Positions 25,064-33,667 of a stretch of DNA of 62,262 nt are shown piece by piece; position 1 is the first letter of the stretch; the number at the start of each line of letters is the position of its first letter. Location: contig JAPPIG010000028.1 of NCBI GenBank assembly GCA_028820635.1, forward strand, positions 29,052 to 91,313, in the 5' to 3' direction. The translations under genes and the position numbers were made by a program. The notes under the pieces were generated by a model. The model made no database searches and was not told the DNA's origin. It was given only the letters and a program-made list of their open reading frames with translations. Origin of the DNA: Candidatus Poribacteria bacterium. Lineage in GTDB: Bacteria; Poribacteria; WGA-4E; WGA-3G.

Positions 25064-26452
25064 ATGCATCAAAACCGAACCCTCATCCGTGGCGATAACC
25101 TTGAGGAGATGCGAAACCTCCCGGACGCATGCATAGACCTCATCGCCACCGACCCACCTTTCAACTCCAAACGCGACTATTTTGTGCCGTTCCGCGACGA
25201 ACACGGACGCGAACCCGATACCCTCGTCCGAGCGTTCACAGACACATGGACATGGGGCGATGCAGCAGAAGACGCATATAACGAGCTGCTCGTAGATGTC
25301 GGCGGGCAGGTAGGCAATACGATTGAAGGATTACGCCAATTCCTCAACGAAACGCCGATGATGGCATATCTCGTGATGATGGGCATTCGGATTGTGGAGA
25401 TGCACCGATTACTCACGGATACCGGTAGCCTATACCTACATTGTGATCCCACCGCGAGTCATTACCTCAAAATTATTTTGGATGCTGTGTTTGCACCCCA
25501 AAACTTTCGCAATGAAATTGTTTGGTGTTACCAAACTGGTGGCGTAAGTAAAAAATGGTTTGGGCGCAAGCATGATGTGATACTTTTCTACAGCAAAACA
25601 GATAAATATTTTATTGATTTGACTCGAGTAAAAGAAAGTAGAACACCAGAAGTGCTTCGTCGTCTTGAGACCGGAAATGAAAGTGCTACACGAGCAAGCG
25701 ATACGCAGAGACTGCCGTTTGATGTGTGGAACATTCAAGCATTAAATGCGATGGCAACAGAACGCACCGGCTACCCCACCCAAAAACCGATAGAACTCTA
25801 CAAACGCATCATCGCCGCCTCATCAAACGAAGGCGACCTTATCCTCGACCCGTTCTGTGGATGCGGCACAACGTTGATGGCATCGGAAGAACTCAACAGG
25901 CACTGGATCGGGATAGACCTCACCTATCTCGCCATCGGTGCTGTGCGGCAGCAATTTGAGCGGTTGTTCCCGCAACATCGGGACAGCGTTACTGTTGCTG
26001 GCACGCCAGAGAATGTGGAGCAGGCACTCTCGCTCGCCCGCACTGACCCACAAGGCTTTGAGGAGTGGTGCGTCACGCACGTGCTACATTTTAAATCCAA
26101 TGCCAAGAAGGTAGCGGATGGCGGGATAGATGGCACGTTCAGATTTCCGCTCGGTCGGGTGAAAGGCAAGCAGGCGTATGGTCGGGCAGTCGCACAGGTG
26201 AAGGGCGGAGGTTATACACTCGGACATGTCCGTGACTTCCGCACCGCTATGCAGAACGAGGAAGCGGATTTAGGCGTTTTTGTGGTTACATCGCCACCGT
26301 CCAGTGGGATGCGGACGGAGGCGAGCCGCGCTGGCATGTATGAACATCCGTCTTACAATATGGAAGCCCCCGCACTGCAGATATACGAGATTCAGGACTA
26401 TTTCAGAGATGTTTTGCCGAAGTTGCCTTTCGGGGAAAGAACGCTGTTGTAA
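25064..26452 (+). CDS. DNA methyltransferase fused to a nuclease-like domain
   Basis: A 462-residue protein. Motif IV (TDPPF, about 29-33) comes before the AdoMet motif (DPFCGCGTT, about 262-270), the beta-class order of N6-adenine/N4-cytosine methyltransferases. The target-recognition segment lies between (about 140-225). After the MTase (about 300 on), 'GGIDGTFRF' and 'AVAQVKGG' give the D...QxK pattern of PD-(D/E)XK nucleases of the Mrr-like type, so it may both modify and cut, or be a phage self-protection enzyme. The DNA of the recognition segment (about 25490-25735) is AT-richer than both flanks. No strong ribosome site. Confidence 0.85.
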   Translation: MHQNRTLIRGDNLEEMRNLPDACIDLIATDPPFNSKRDYFVPFRDEHGREPDTLVRAFTDTWTWGDAAEDAYNELLVDVGGQVGNTIEGLRQFLNETPMMAYLVMMGIRIVEMHRLLTDTGSLYLHCDPTASHYLKIILDAVFAPQNFRNEIVWCYQTGGVSKKWFGRKHDVILFYSKTDKYFIDLTRVKESRTPEVLRRLETGNESATRASDTQRLPFDVWNIQALNAMATERTGYPTQKPIELYKRIIAASSNEGDLILDPFCGCGTTLMASEELNRHWIGIDLTYLAIGAVRQQFERLFPQHRDSVTVAGTPENVEQALSLARTDPQGFEEWCVTHVLHFKSNAKKVADGGIDGTFRFPLGRVKGKQAYGRAVAQVKGGGYTLGHVRDFRTAMQNEEADLGVFVVTSPPSSGMRTEASRAGMYEHPSYNMEAPALQIYEIQDYFRDVLPKLPFGERTLL

Positions 26453-26454
26453 AA

Positions 26455-26505
26455 ACATTTATACGTGTATACATTTATACGTGTATACATTTATACGTGT
26501 ATACA
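26455..26505. repeat. Family F tandem array
   Basis: Three 18-bp units of acatttatacgtgtat type, head to tail, directly after the methyltransferase stop. Confidence 0.9.
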
Positions 26506-26509
26506 ATTC

Positions 26510-26860
26510 CGATTCTTGTTAGAGGGCTTTCTAAGCCCGATTTATTGCCCAAAGTTAGGCGCTGTTCTTAGAGCGTATCTCATAAATAGGATTTGTTGGT
26601 TCATTATCAGTTGATTCTCTGTGTAGGAGGGAACTCCGATTCCCGACTATTAGTGGTTTCGTCGCGATTCGGAGATCGAAATCAACGGTATGAATCATGG
26701 AGCATGCCAAAAGCGCATTCGTCTTTAGGCATTCACCGCCTACAGGATATTGAAATCGGGCTTTCAAAGCCCTCCAACTATTTTATGAGATAGATTGTAC
26801 ATTCTGTACGCGACCATCCGGAATATGTCGCGACCAGGAGGTCGCTCCTACAGGAAGAGG
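26510..26860. repeat. Repeat field (C, D, E)
   Basis: Family C at 26514-26548 with its inverted partner at 26755-26782, enclosing family D and E units (26620-26750): another MITE-like palindrome. A second family D unit lies at 26825-26856. No gene. Confidence 0.75.
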
Positions 26861-26893
26861 CGACAAATGCCAACCGCCATTTTTTCTGCAAAC

Positions 26894-26970
26894 TTATTGG
26901 ATATATATTGGATATCTATTGTCGTTAGCATGGGATCGTGCCTAAAGATATATCTGCATTCCGATATAAT
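26894..26970 (+). promoter_or_regulatory. CTATTG-iteron promoter, copy 2
   Basis: TTATTG (26894), ATATTG (26905) and CTATTG (26916), 11-bp period, then 43 bp, then TATAAT (26965-26970). The predicted start coincides with the ATG of the next gene at 26977. Confidence 0.65.
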
Positions 26971-26976
26971 GTCCGT

Positions 26977-27441
26977 ATGAAAGAGATAACACCTGAACTT
27001 CAAAATCGGACTGAGGAGGAGAACAAGCAGACGATAAATCGTTTGCTGAACCTCTACGACCTGATGTTGTTGGAATATAGCAAGTTGATACAGAATGTCG
27101 GGCAAGACGATACCGCTAAAGATGATAAAGATAAGGACAAGAAAGATAAGCAGGAGAAATCTGATGTCCTCACCGAATTCAAGGCATTCGCTACTCTGGC
27201 GGATACGCTGATGAAACGTTGGAACATTGCGCATCGTGGATATGACACGAATGCCAGTATCGCGGCGGCAGACGCAAAGGCTGCGGAACAGGCACGCGAA
27301 TCCACATCTGATAAGGCACGGAAGGGTGAAACCAAAGATTTGCATCCAGATATGGAGTCGGCGGTGGAGAACCTGCCGAAGGGACACGTGCAGTTGACAT
27401 TGGAAGATGCGGCGCAAAATGGTAACAAGGATAATTCGTAG
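26977..27441 (+). CDS. Phage-like helical acidic protein (possibly leaderless)
   Basis: A 154-residue protein, helical, with a highly charged middle (DDKDKDKKDKQEK) and a C-terminal 'GHVQLTLEDAAQNG'. I chose ATG 26977 (MKEITPEL) because TATAAT at 26965-26970 predicts transcription beginning at that very ATG; a GTG at 26938 would lie upstream of the promoter. Size, charge and position before the portal gene recall small terminase subunits, but no HTH is visible, so I do not name it. Confidence 0.6.
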   Translation: MKEITPELQNRTEEENKQTINRLLNLYDLMLLEYSKLIQNVGQDDTAKDDKDKDKKDKQEKSDVLTEFKAFATLADTLMKRWNIAHRGYDTNASIAAADAKAAEQARESTSDKARKGETKDLHPDMESAVENLPKGHVQLTLEDAAQNGNKDNS

Positions 27442-27452
27442 ACCTGTTTACG

Positions 27453-27515
27453 CTAAAAACTACGGATAGCAAAGACCAATAACACGATCAAGACAGAAAT
27501 AATAACAATCAACAT
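27453..27515 (-). CDS. 20-residue membrane peptide (toxin-like sORF)
   Basis: A 21-codon frame below normal gene-calling limits: ATG eight bases after GGGAGG, product MLIVIISVLIVLLVFAIRSF, then TAG. The peptide is one hydrophobic helix with a short basic end, like type I toxin or small membrane-regulator peptides. It is encoded against the 26977 gene, whose stop is 12 bp away. No antisense RNA was identified. It could be chance, but the ribosome site is strong. Confidence 0.35.
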   Translation of the reverse strand: MLIVIISVLIVLLVFAIRSF

Positions 27516-27540
27516 AAAATAAACCTCCCATTTCACCAAC

Positions 27541-27604
27541 CTCACTGTAGGCGCGTTTCCAAAACGCCAAATCAACGCAGCATGCACTTTTGGCATGCTG
27601 CGCC
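27541..27604. repeat. Family B/E composite
   Basis: A family B half (TAGGCGCGTTT...AAACGCC) flanking a family E GCATGC palindrome, closing with a GCGCCTAC half. Confidence 0.7.
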
Positions 27605-27646
27605 TACTAACTGCTGACTGCGGACTGCTGAAAGCCGACAGCCATC

Positions 27647-27928
27647 TTAAAACCGCTGGAAGAAGATGTTGAGCTCCTTGTTAAGTGCTCTCCGGATGAT
27701 TTCCACTTCGGAGACCCCTTTCGTCCGCGCTGCCTCTTTGATATCTTGGCGCTGCTGCGGGGTGAAAAGTTTTCGATGTTCTTTTGTTTCTTCGCGTTCG
27801 GCGTATTCGTCAAGCGCACGGCGGACGATCTCAACCTGTGTGAGTCCGGTTTTCGCTTGTCGTTCTTTTATCCACGCGAGTTGTCTTTCGGTGATGGTAA
27901 AGGTGGCGGAAAGTAATCGTGTAGACAT
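27647..27928 (-). CDS. Tandem ribbon-helix-helix regulator
   Basis: A 93-residue protein, ATG after GAGAGGG. It contains two RHH units in one chain: 'TITERQLAWIKERQAKTGLT..EIVRRALDEY' (about 10-42) and 'TPQQRQDIKEAARTKGVS..EIIRRALNKE' (about 52-86). A single-chain double RHH could bind DNA as a pseudo-dimer. RHH proteins often bind repeats spaced about one helical turn, which makes the CTATTG iterons attractive targets (inference). It is divergent from the portal gene, and a CTATTG lies beside its own -35 element. Confidence 0.7.
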   Translation of the reverse strand: MSTRLLSATFTITERQLAWIKERQAKTGLTQVEIVRRALDEYAEREETKEHRKLFTPQQRQDIKEAARTKGVSEVEIIRRALNKELNIFFQRF

Positions 27929-27983
27929 GCGCGCTGTCCCTCTCAATAACAAATTTATGAAATGTTATATTTATTTTAACATA

Positions 27984-28013
27984 ATTATACATTAAAGTAA
28001 AATCCTTTTGCAA
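27984..28013 (-). promoter_or_regulatory. Promoter of the tandem RHH gene
   Basis: On the minus strand TTGCAA (28008-28013), an 18-bp spacer and TATAAT (27984-27989). Immediately upstream of the -35 lies a single CTATTG (plus strand 28016-28021), the core of the iterons. Confidence 0.6.
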
Positions 28014-28031
28014 ATCTATTGTTGGAAAATA

Positions 28032-28124
28032 GTACGTAGGTCGGGTAGAGCGAAGCGACACCCGACAAGCTTAGTCTGAAATGTGATCATGTCGGGTGTC
28101 GCAAACTCTACCCGACCTACAAGA
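28032..28124. repeat. MITE-like inverted family A pair
   Basis: A family A unit (28032-28066) and its inverted copy (28089-28124) with a 20-bp centre. Confidence 0.9.
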
Positions 28125-28154
28125 CTGAAAACTAACTCCCTTTTCCCCGCAAAC

Positions 28155-28231
28155 CTATTGCGTATCTATTGGAAATCTATTGTTCCCACCACCCAATTCC
28201 TTCCAGTTACCCGCCCGTCTTCGGATATACT
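28155..28231 (+). promoter_or_regulatory. CTATTG-iteron promoter, copy 3
   Basis: CTATTG at 28155, 28166 and 28177, a 43-bp gap, then TATACT (28226-28231). Upstream of the portal gene. Confidence 0.65.
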
Positions 28232-28256
28232 ATTGGTATAGCAATCAACTCAACTC

Positions 28257-28382
28257 TTCGTAGGTCGGGTAGAGCGGTAGCGAAACCCGACACGTATATA
28301 AAGTATGCACGTATAATTGTCGGGTTTTGCGTTGCTCTACCCGACAAATGCCAAAAAGCGCATTTGGCGTTGATTTGGACCT
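28257..28382. repeat. Family A pair with E between promoter and portal gene
   Basis: A family A unit (28259-28293), an inverted unit (28318-28348) and a family E fragment. As in copies 1 and 4, a repeat lengthens the leader after the iteron promoter. Confidence 0.8.
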
Positions 28383-28396
28383 ACAAAACTAAAACT

Positions 28397-29743
28397 ATGA
28401 TACAAAAAGCACTCAAACGAATTTTCAATAAAGACACCCACAACACACGCAACACCCGTGCGATTGGTGGCGGCAGAGTCTCCATGCGAAACCCGTTTCG
28501 GTCTCACACGATGGGATACCTCGCACCGCCGGAGCGTTCACAATCCGTATGGCAACTAAAAAATTGGTCGGAAGATGAGCTGCTCTGCCTGCCTGTAGAC
28601 AGATTGATGAACATCATCGTCGACATCAGTCCGGAAGTGAACAAAGCGTATACCGACTTCCTGCGCACCTGCAACGAGGGATGGTATTACGAGGTTGAAC
28701 CGATGCGGACGAAACCTGTGATTGACGATTTCATCGCACGGCTTGAGACGAAACACCACGATTTTGATGTGTTGTTAGACCAGATGTATGCCGGTGTATA
28801 TCTGCGGGGTGCGCTGTTCATAGAACTCGTGCTGAACGAGGCGGCAGATATGGCAACAAACCTCGCTGTGCTTGACCCGATTACGGCGCGGTTCAACAGC
28901 ATAAAACACCCGACAGAAGGCGAACAGTGGGAGCTTGGGCAGTGGCAATTGGGCAAATGGGTGTCGCTTGCGGATGACCCGACGGTGATGTATGTGCCGT
29001 TCAACAACGCTCCTGATACGCCTTTTGGCAAGTCGTTTATGGCGACTGCGCCGGTGGATGTTGTGCGTCAATTAGGTGTGATAAACGACTTTCAACGTGT
29101 GTTGGAATCACACGGTTGGGCACGCGCCGATTTCTCGGTGGATGGCGACAAACTCAAAAATTTTATGCCACCTGAAATTGTCGGTGATATTGAGGCAGAG
29201 GACGAGTTTATCCGTGATTTTATCAGCGGTATCAACACGATGTATTCTAATCTGAAACCGAACGAGGGCTACGGACATCTGGACATCGTCACGGTGAATA
29301 TGCCCAAAGGTGGACAGATGCAATCTTCGTTCTTCGGCATGGTGGATGGATTGATGCGGTTATACGACCGTCGTATCGGACGCGCCACGGGTAGCACGCC
29401 GATCAAACAGCACAGCAACGAAAACGTCACTGAAACGCACGCACGCGAACAACGCAGCGACTATCGTATCAATATAGAGAGTATCCAGTCCACTGTGGCG
29501 GGGACGCTTTCAACGTTGTTCGGGTATGTGTTGCGGGCGGAAGGTGTGCAGGGACAAGTGACCTTCCATTTTGAAAACACGCTTGACCCGCAGGACATCA
29601 AGGCGTTGGAGGAGGCGGAAGGTGTCCGGATTGACAATCTCAAGAAACTCAAAGAACTTCGCGATATGGACGGCATTGACGACACAACCTACCAAAAAGC
29701 CGTCAATCAATACAAAGTAGAAAAAGAGAAACATTCGGGGTAG
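28397..29743 (+). CDS. Phage portal protein (Mu gp29/DUF935-like)
   Basis: A 448-residue protein. The basic N-terminus (MIQKALKRIFNKDTHN) leads into a helical portal-type core: 'DISPEVNKAYTDFLRTCNEG', a 'MYAGVYLRGALFIELVLN' strand-turn, 'LDPITARF', 'VMYVPFNNAPDTPFGKSFMA', and the C-terminal stem region with 'SNENVTETHAREQRSDYRI'. This order is typical of tailed-phage portal proteins, which form the dodecameric DNA gate of the capsid. Length is near the family norm. No other head gene is adjacent. No ribosome site precedes the ATG. Family call by pattern. Confidence 0.75.
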   Translation: MIQKALKRIFNKDTHNTRNTRAIGGGRVSMRNPFRSHTMGYLAPPERSQSVWQLKNWSEDELLCLPVDRLMNIIVDISPEVNKAYTDFLRTCNEGWYYEVEPMRTKPVIDDFIARLETKHHDFDVLLDQMYAGVYLRGALFIELVLNEAADMATNLAVLDPITARFNSIKHPTEGEQWELGQWQLGKWVSLADDPTVMYVPFNNAPDTPFGKSFMATAPVDVVRQLGVINDFQRVLESHGWARADFSVDGDKLKNFMPPEIVGDIEAEDEFIRDFISGINTMYSNLKPNEGYGHLDIVTVNMPKGGQMQSSFFGMVDGLMRLYDRRIGRATGSTPIKQHSNENVTETHAREQRSDYRINIESIQSTVAGTLSTLFGYVLRAEGVQGQVTFHFENTLDPQDIKALEEAEGVRIDNLKKLKELRDMDGIDDTTYQKAVNQYKVEKEKHSG

Positions 29744-29764
29744 GTGGCTGTCGGCTATCGGTAT

Positions 29765-29790
29765 GCGCGTTTTCCAAACGCGCCTTTTTT
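29765..29790 (+). terminator. Family B palindrome as terminator of the portal gene
   Basis: GCGCGTTT/AAACGCGC hairpin followed by six T on the plus strand, 21 bp after the portal stop. Confidence 0.75.
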
Positions 29791-29799
29791 GTTGTCTGA

Positions 29800-30003
29800 A
29801 CCAGGATTTACAAGATTATCAGATTTTTAGGATTTGGGAGATGTCGCGAGCAGGAGCTCGCTCCTACAAGAAGGAGATTGGCGGCTATGGGTAGAGTTGA
29901 CATCCGACACGTACACGCGTATAAAAGTATACATGTGTACGCGTATACATGTATACACAAATTGAAGATAATCCTGCTAATCCTGGTTCAGATAAAAAGC
30001 AGT
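29800..30003. repeat. Families H, D and F
   Basis: Family H (GTCTGAACCAGGATT) with its inverted copy near 29980-30000, a family D unit (29835-29875) and a family F array (29912-29955). Confidence 0.75.
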
Positions 30004-30008
30004 TGGTG

Positions 30009-30911
30009 CTAACGTTTTGCCTTGAGCGCACCCCAGACCGTTGACAATTTCTGAATAGGTTCAACACCAAGACCGATACCAGACTCGTAGTTGCGAATCA
30101 CCTCTTCATGCGTAAGCGCCCGATCATAAATCCGCACTTCATCAAAAACGCCTTGAAAAAAGCCTGATGCCTTACCCCTATCGTTCACAGCACCCAGAAA
30201 AATCAGTTTTGTATAGGGACGGGGAACATTTCCAAATAAACAACTAATTGGAGACACAATTGGCTTCATATCAAGATAGACAGTAAATTTTAAACAGTTC
30301 CCTATGGGCAGATGTTTTATCAGATCTAACTCTTCTTCATTAAGTGACCGAGATGTCCAAACGATGTGGTGCCACTCACCATCTGAAACTGTATGATTCC
30401 TTCTAAAGGTACTGCCAGTACAACCCACTTCCCCTTTTGGACTAAATTGAACAAAAATGAAATCTTCTTTAGTCTCAATTATGTCTACAGGTGCTCTAAT
30501 CCGCGTAGCATTAATAAGAATTCCATAACCACGGTTACGTTTTGCACAAGGTAGCTCATTGACTTTATAGATCGCACTCCAACTTTCCTTATGGCTTGTT
30601 TTAAACCACGCTTCAAAAGTATACGGTCCAATTTGACTTCCAAAATTGCCGACATTTGGCAAACTTACATAGTCCTCAGAACCGTCTAATTCAAATCCTT
30701 GCTTTAGGTAGCCATCGACTATTTTCGGATTTCCCATAATCGTTGCATCGTTTTCACCCCAGACATCCTCAACTGTTCTATCCTTAATATTTGTTCGGTC
30801 AAACGTCCAATAACTCACAAGTCCATCTGTCACGATAGTCTTTGCGGATGCGCTGGCAGTGAGCATAAAACCAGCGACCGTGAATGTTAGCAGCAACATG
30901 AGCCTTTTCAT
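30009..30911 (-). CDS. Exported LamG-domain protein 1
   Basis: A 300-residue protein: signal peptide (1-23), then a single concanavalin-like LamG fold ('GLVSYWTFDRTNIKDRTVED', 'YVSLPNVGNFG', 'PYTFEAWFKT', 'GEWHHIVWTS', 'GVFDEVRIYDRALTHEEV') and a short tail 'VWGALKAKR'. LamG folds bind glycans or proteins outside the cell. Its N- and C-terminal thirds are almost identical to those of three paralogues (34467, 35503, 36646), while residues about 120-220 differ strongly. GGAGG before the ATG. Confidence 0.85.
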   Translation of the reverse strand: MKRLMLLLTFTVAGFMLTASASAKTIVTDGLVSYWTFDRTNIKDRTVEDVWGENDATIMGNPKIVDGYLKQGFELDGSEDYVSLPNVGNFGSQIGPYTFEAWFKTSHKESWSAIYKVNELPCAKRNRGYGILINATRIRAPVDIIETKEDFIFVQFSPKGEVGCTGSTFRRNHTVSDGEWHHIVWTSRSLNEEELDLIKHLPIGNCLKFTVYLDMKPIVSPISCLFGNVPRPYTKLIFLGAVNDRGKASGFFQGVFDEVRIYDRALTHEEVIRNYESGIGLGVEPIQKLSTVWGALKAKR

Positions 30912-30944
30912 GACATGCCTCCTTCAACTTTACTGTCCAACGGT

Positions 30945-31075
30945 AGGTGTGCTTTGTAAACGCGCCGTTTTCAGTCTCGTAGGTCCAAATCAACGCTATG
31001 AATCATGCAGCATGCCAAAAGCGCATGCTGCTAATGGTATTCAGCGGGTAGAGCGGAGCGAAACCCGACCTACAA
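30945..31075. repeat. Families B, E and A
   Basis: A diverged family B unit, a family E palindrome and family A ends between the LamG gene and a family D fragment at 31170-31200. No gene in 30912-31309. Confidence 0.7.
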
Positions 31076-31242
31076 CTCATTCGCTTTTTGCCTATATTTC
31101 GGTCTTAGCGTTATCATACACTTCCGATTAAATCATTATATAGTAAATTATGTAAATAATTTTACATATATTCTGTAGGAGCGATCTCCGAATCGCGACT
31201 TATGCCCATAAATTTGGGATAGACAAAACAGCATGGGGTTTA

Positions 31243-31283
31243 GAAAAAAAAGAAAAGGCAGATACCCTTTCGGATACCTGCCT
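31243..31283 (-). terminator. Intrinsic terminator (AGGCAGGTATCC type)
   Basis: On the minus strand AGGCAGGTATCC, a GAAA loop, GGGTATCTGCCT and TTTTCTTTTTT. It closes the first Cys-rich/histidine-triad operon. Confidence 0.9.
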
Positions 31284-31309
31284 GTTGTGAGTTTATGGTG
31301 ATTGCGTGC

Positions 31310-32869
31310 TTACGAACCGTCGGCATCCCGACACCACATCTCGCCTGTCGCACACTGCCAATTGCCATTGGTGCATTTATAGAAGGTGTTGGTGCAGCGC
31401 ACTTTCACCCACCTCCCATCCACCTGTAGCCACTTTTGCTTTGTGCAGGTTCTGGCTTTATGCCATCTGTTAGACGAATAGCTGCTCGGTGTATAAACCT
31501 TATTACATTGCGAACAAGTGGCAGTCGTCGGATACTGGTGCGTATGAGTTTGACACGCATAGAAACTTGACGCCGTGCAAGATTGCCCGCTGGCATTCGT
31601 TGTCGTGCAACTCGCTTGCAATGAATGGTCTGAACCATCACACACATAATGACCCGAAACGCCACACCCCGCAGCCGAATGATCGCCAGATACAGATGTT
31701 TCATGAACGCCACACGCATGGTAAGATGGTGTTGACGTTTGTGTCTGCTCGGTCTGTAAGCCCTCCGTGTCCTGTTCGGTGCTGTCGTCATCATCACTGC
31801 TATCTGCTGTCGTAGAATGCTTACTTTTCCACGAAATCCAATCAGATAAATCATGATCTTCTTTGTGCCCCATGCACGGTCTGAATTGCGTGCCACAGCG
31901 GACACTCGTCCCGTATTCATTGGTCTTAGTTTTGTTGCAAGAAAACACTTGATGTTCAGTGTCTGGAAAATCGGGACAGTTATAGTAGTGGCGACCACAA
32001 CCCTCTAAAACGCCACGGCTTTCAAGGATCCCCGGTATGAATCTCTCAGGGAACCAGTTAGCGTATGGAGTCGTCTCCTCATTTGCACGCGACTGCGCCG
32101 CTTTCTCCACATTCTCTGCAGTACCGCATTTCTCGCGGTGACTGTCAAATGCCTTATAGGGAGAATTAAATGCGTTCGTACAGGGACCGTCACACTCATA
32201 ATTATTAGGTAAATTTGGAATAATAATATCCTGTCGTGTCTCCACATAGTGAAACCCTCTTGAACCACTACTCTGGGGATCAGTAGGATGATGATACACA
32301 TCATCATCTGTCAAACTCGCTTTGACATCAGCCTCAAGCCATGCTGCATCATAATTGAGATGTGGAGCCATGATTCCGATATATCTATTATACTCTTTTT
32401 TGTAAGCACCAACCGCTGTATTTGCCTGATCTGTCAGTTCAGCGACCTTATTGATAACGGCTTCCATAGATGTTACGTAATCCGAGTGGTCATAAATAGC
32501 TAAACCTAATTTTTTTGCGTTCACCACGAGGGATGCCACCGCAGTAGCTGCTACAGTGCCAGAAGATAGGTAGGCACCAACGGCTATTCCAAAAGCACTT
32601 GCTACAGTCATAGTAGCACCGTTGCTTATTGCAGCTTTGTTGTCCTCCCATTTACCTATTAATTTGTTCATTTCACCACGCGCAATAATTAAGTTATCTT
32701 GCAGATTGTCCGCTGTTCGATATTTGCCATTCAGGAGTTTTTCAGCCGTTGTTATGCTCCTGTTTGCATCGTTTTTATATGGATCATCTGCTTGAGAGAC
32801 ATACACACTATATACTACAAGGGATAGTATTAAGATTACAATCATCTGTTGTGAAATTCTTCTAAGCAT
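31310..32869 (-). CDS. Large Cys-rich exported/membrane protein (operon 1, gene C)
   Basis: A 519-residue protein. N-terminal signal or anchor (about 8-27), a helical region with an Ala/Gly-rich hydrophobic stretch (about 85-120, 'TMTVASAFGIAVGAYLSSG'), then a long Cys/His-rich region (about 225-519) with many CxxC-like pairs, for example 'CSQCNKVY' and 'RCTNTFYKC', suggesting zinc ribbons or disulphides. The architecture, not the sequence in detail, matches the 44704 protein of the second operon. AAGGAG precedes the ATG. Function unknown. Confidence 0.7.
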   Translation of the reverse strand: MLRRISQQMIVILILSLVVYSVYVSQADDPYKNDANRSITTAEKLLNGKYRTADNLQDNLIIARGEMNKLIGKWEDNKAAISNGATMTVASAFGIAVGAYLSSGTVAATAVASLVVNAKKLGLAIYDHSDYVTSMEAVINKVAELTDQANTAVGAYKKEYNRYIGIMAPHLNYDAAWLEADVKASLTDDDVYHHPTDPQSSGSRGFHYVETRQDIIIPNLPNNYECDGPCTNAFNSPYKAFDSHREKCGTAENVEKAAQSRANEETTPYANWFPERFIPGILESRGVLEGCGRHYYNCPDFPDTEHQVFSCNKTKTNEYGTSVRCGTQFRPCMGHKEDHDLSDWISWKSKHSTTADSSDDDDSTEQDTEGLQTEQTQTSTPSYHACGVHETSVSGDHSAAGCGVSGHYVCDGSDHSLQASCTTTNASGQSCTASSFYACQTHTHQYPTTATCSQCNKVYTPSSYSSNRWHKARTCTKQKWLQVDGRWVKVRCTNTFYKCTNGNWQCATGEMWCRDADGS

Positions 32870-32881
32870 AAGAGGTTCTCC

Positions 32882-33667
32882 TTATCTATCATCCATTATT
32901 GGGGGGGCAGCGGGGTCTGAGGGACTCCCATATAGTGAGAGATCGCCTACATCATCGGGCGACATGTCTACCCATGATAACTGAAATATATCATTCGCTC
33001 GATTGCGGACTTCATAGGATCGTTCGATTAGTTCCTGTCTGGTGGTGATGTCAAGTGACTTATCAAGCAGACCTGACTCATCAAGATACGGTCGTAACAC
33101 ACTACGGTATCTTTTGGCGTAGATAGAGCGATAAAACTCATGGTCCTGATACGCCTCTCTATAAGCAGGGTTGTCAGTATCTCCGATACTTTTGTAGTAC
33201 TGAAGAATATATTTATTACGGGCAACCCTTGCGGCCTCTTGATCATCAGGCGGAAATGGCGGTATCCATTCCGCGCTCCAGTGTCCGCGTTCTTCGGTTT
33301 GTAGGCGGAGGGCTTTTACCGGATGTGTTTCCAGAAGCTCCTCATGGTAAGTCAACGGTCCGGTATAGGCTGGCTTCGCCTGCACTTCTTTTGCGACAGG
33401 TTCGTGTGGTTCCCCTTGCCACGTATCAGGTGCGTCAATAGGCACCTGGTGAAAGTGGTCACCATGCGGCACCCACTTTTTACCCGGTTCGGCAGGCGGC
33501 AGGTTATTCTCCGCAACCGGCTTATCCCGTTCTTCAAGCAATTTCTCATCTTGTGCAATCTGTTCTTTCAGCTGCTGCACGGATGACCACTGCCAATACA
33601 TAAAACTACCCGCAGCAATCAGGACTATAATCAGGGCTGCGATGCCCCAGGACATTTGTCTATTCAT
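32882..33667 (-). CDS. Membrane protein with histidine-triad motif (operon 1, gene B)
   Basis: A 261-residue protein: membrane helix (about 7-25), short coiled coil (30-48), then 'KKWVPHGDHFHQVP' holding an HxxHxH triad (His68, His71, His73). The same motif binds zinc in streptococcal Pht proteins; similarity beyond the motif is not claimed. Next come 'YTGPLTYHEELLETHPVKAL' and a helical C-terminal domain. Its 46314 paralogue has the triad at the same residues. AGGAGGG precedes the ATG; the start overlaps gene A by 8 bp. Likely an extracytoplasmic metal-binding component. Confidence 0.75.
   Translation of the reverse strand: MNRQMSWGIAALIIVLIAAGSFMYWQWSSVQQLKEQIAQDEKLLEERDKPVAENNLPPAEPGKKWVPHGDHFHQVPIDAPDTWQGEPHEPVAKEVQAKPAYTGPLTYHEELLETHPVKALRLQTEERGHWSAEWIPPFPPDDQEAARVARNKYILQYYKSIGDTDNPAYREAYQDHEFYRSIYAKRYRSVLRPYLDESGLLDKSLDITTRQELIERSYEVRNRANDIFQLSWVDMSPDDVGDLSLYGSPSDPAAPPIMDDR

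Noticed and set aside
31405..31998. 197-residue minus-strand frame inside the Cys-rich gene
   Set aside because: Out-of-frame shadow rich in Arg/Met with no ribosome site; the 31310-32869 frame has signal peptide and Cys pattern.
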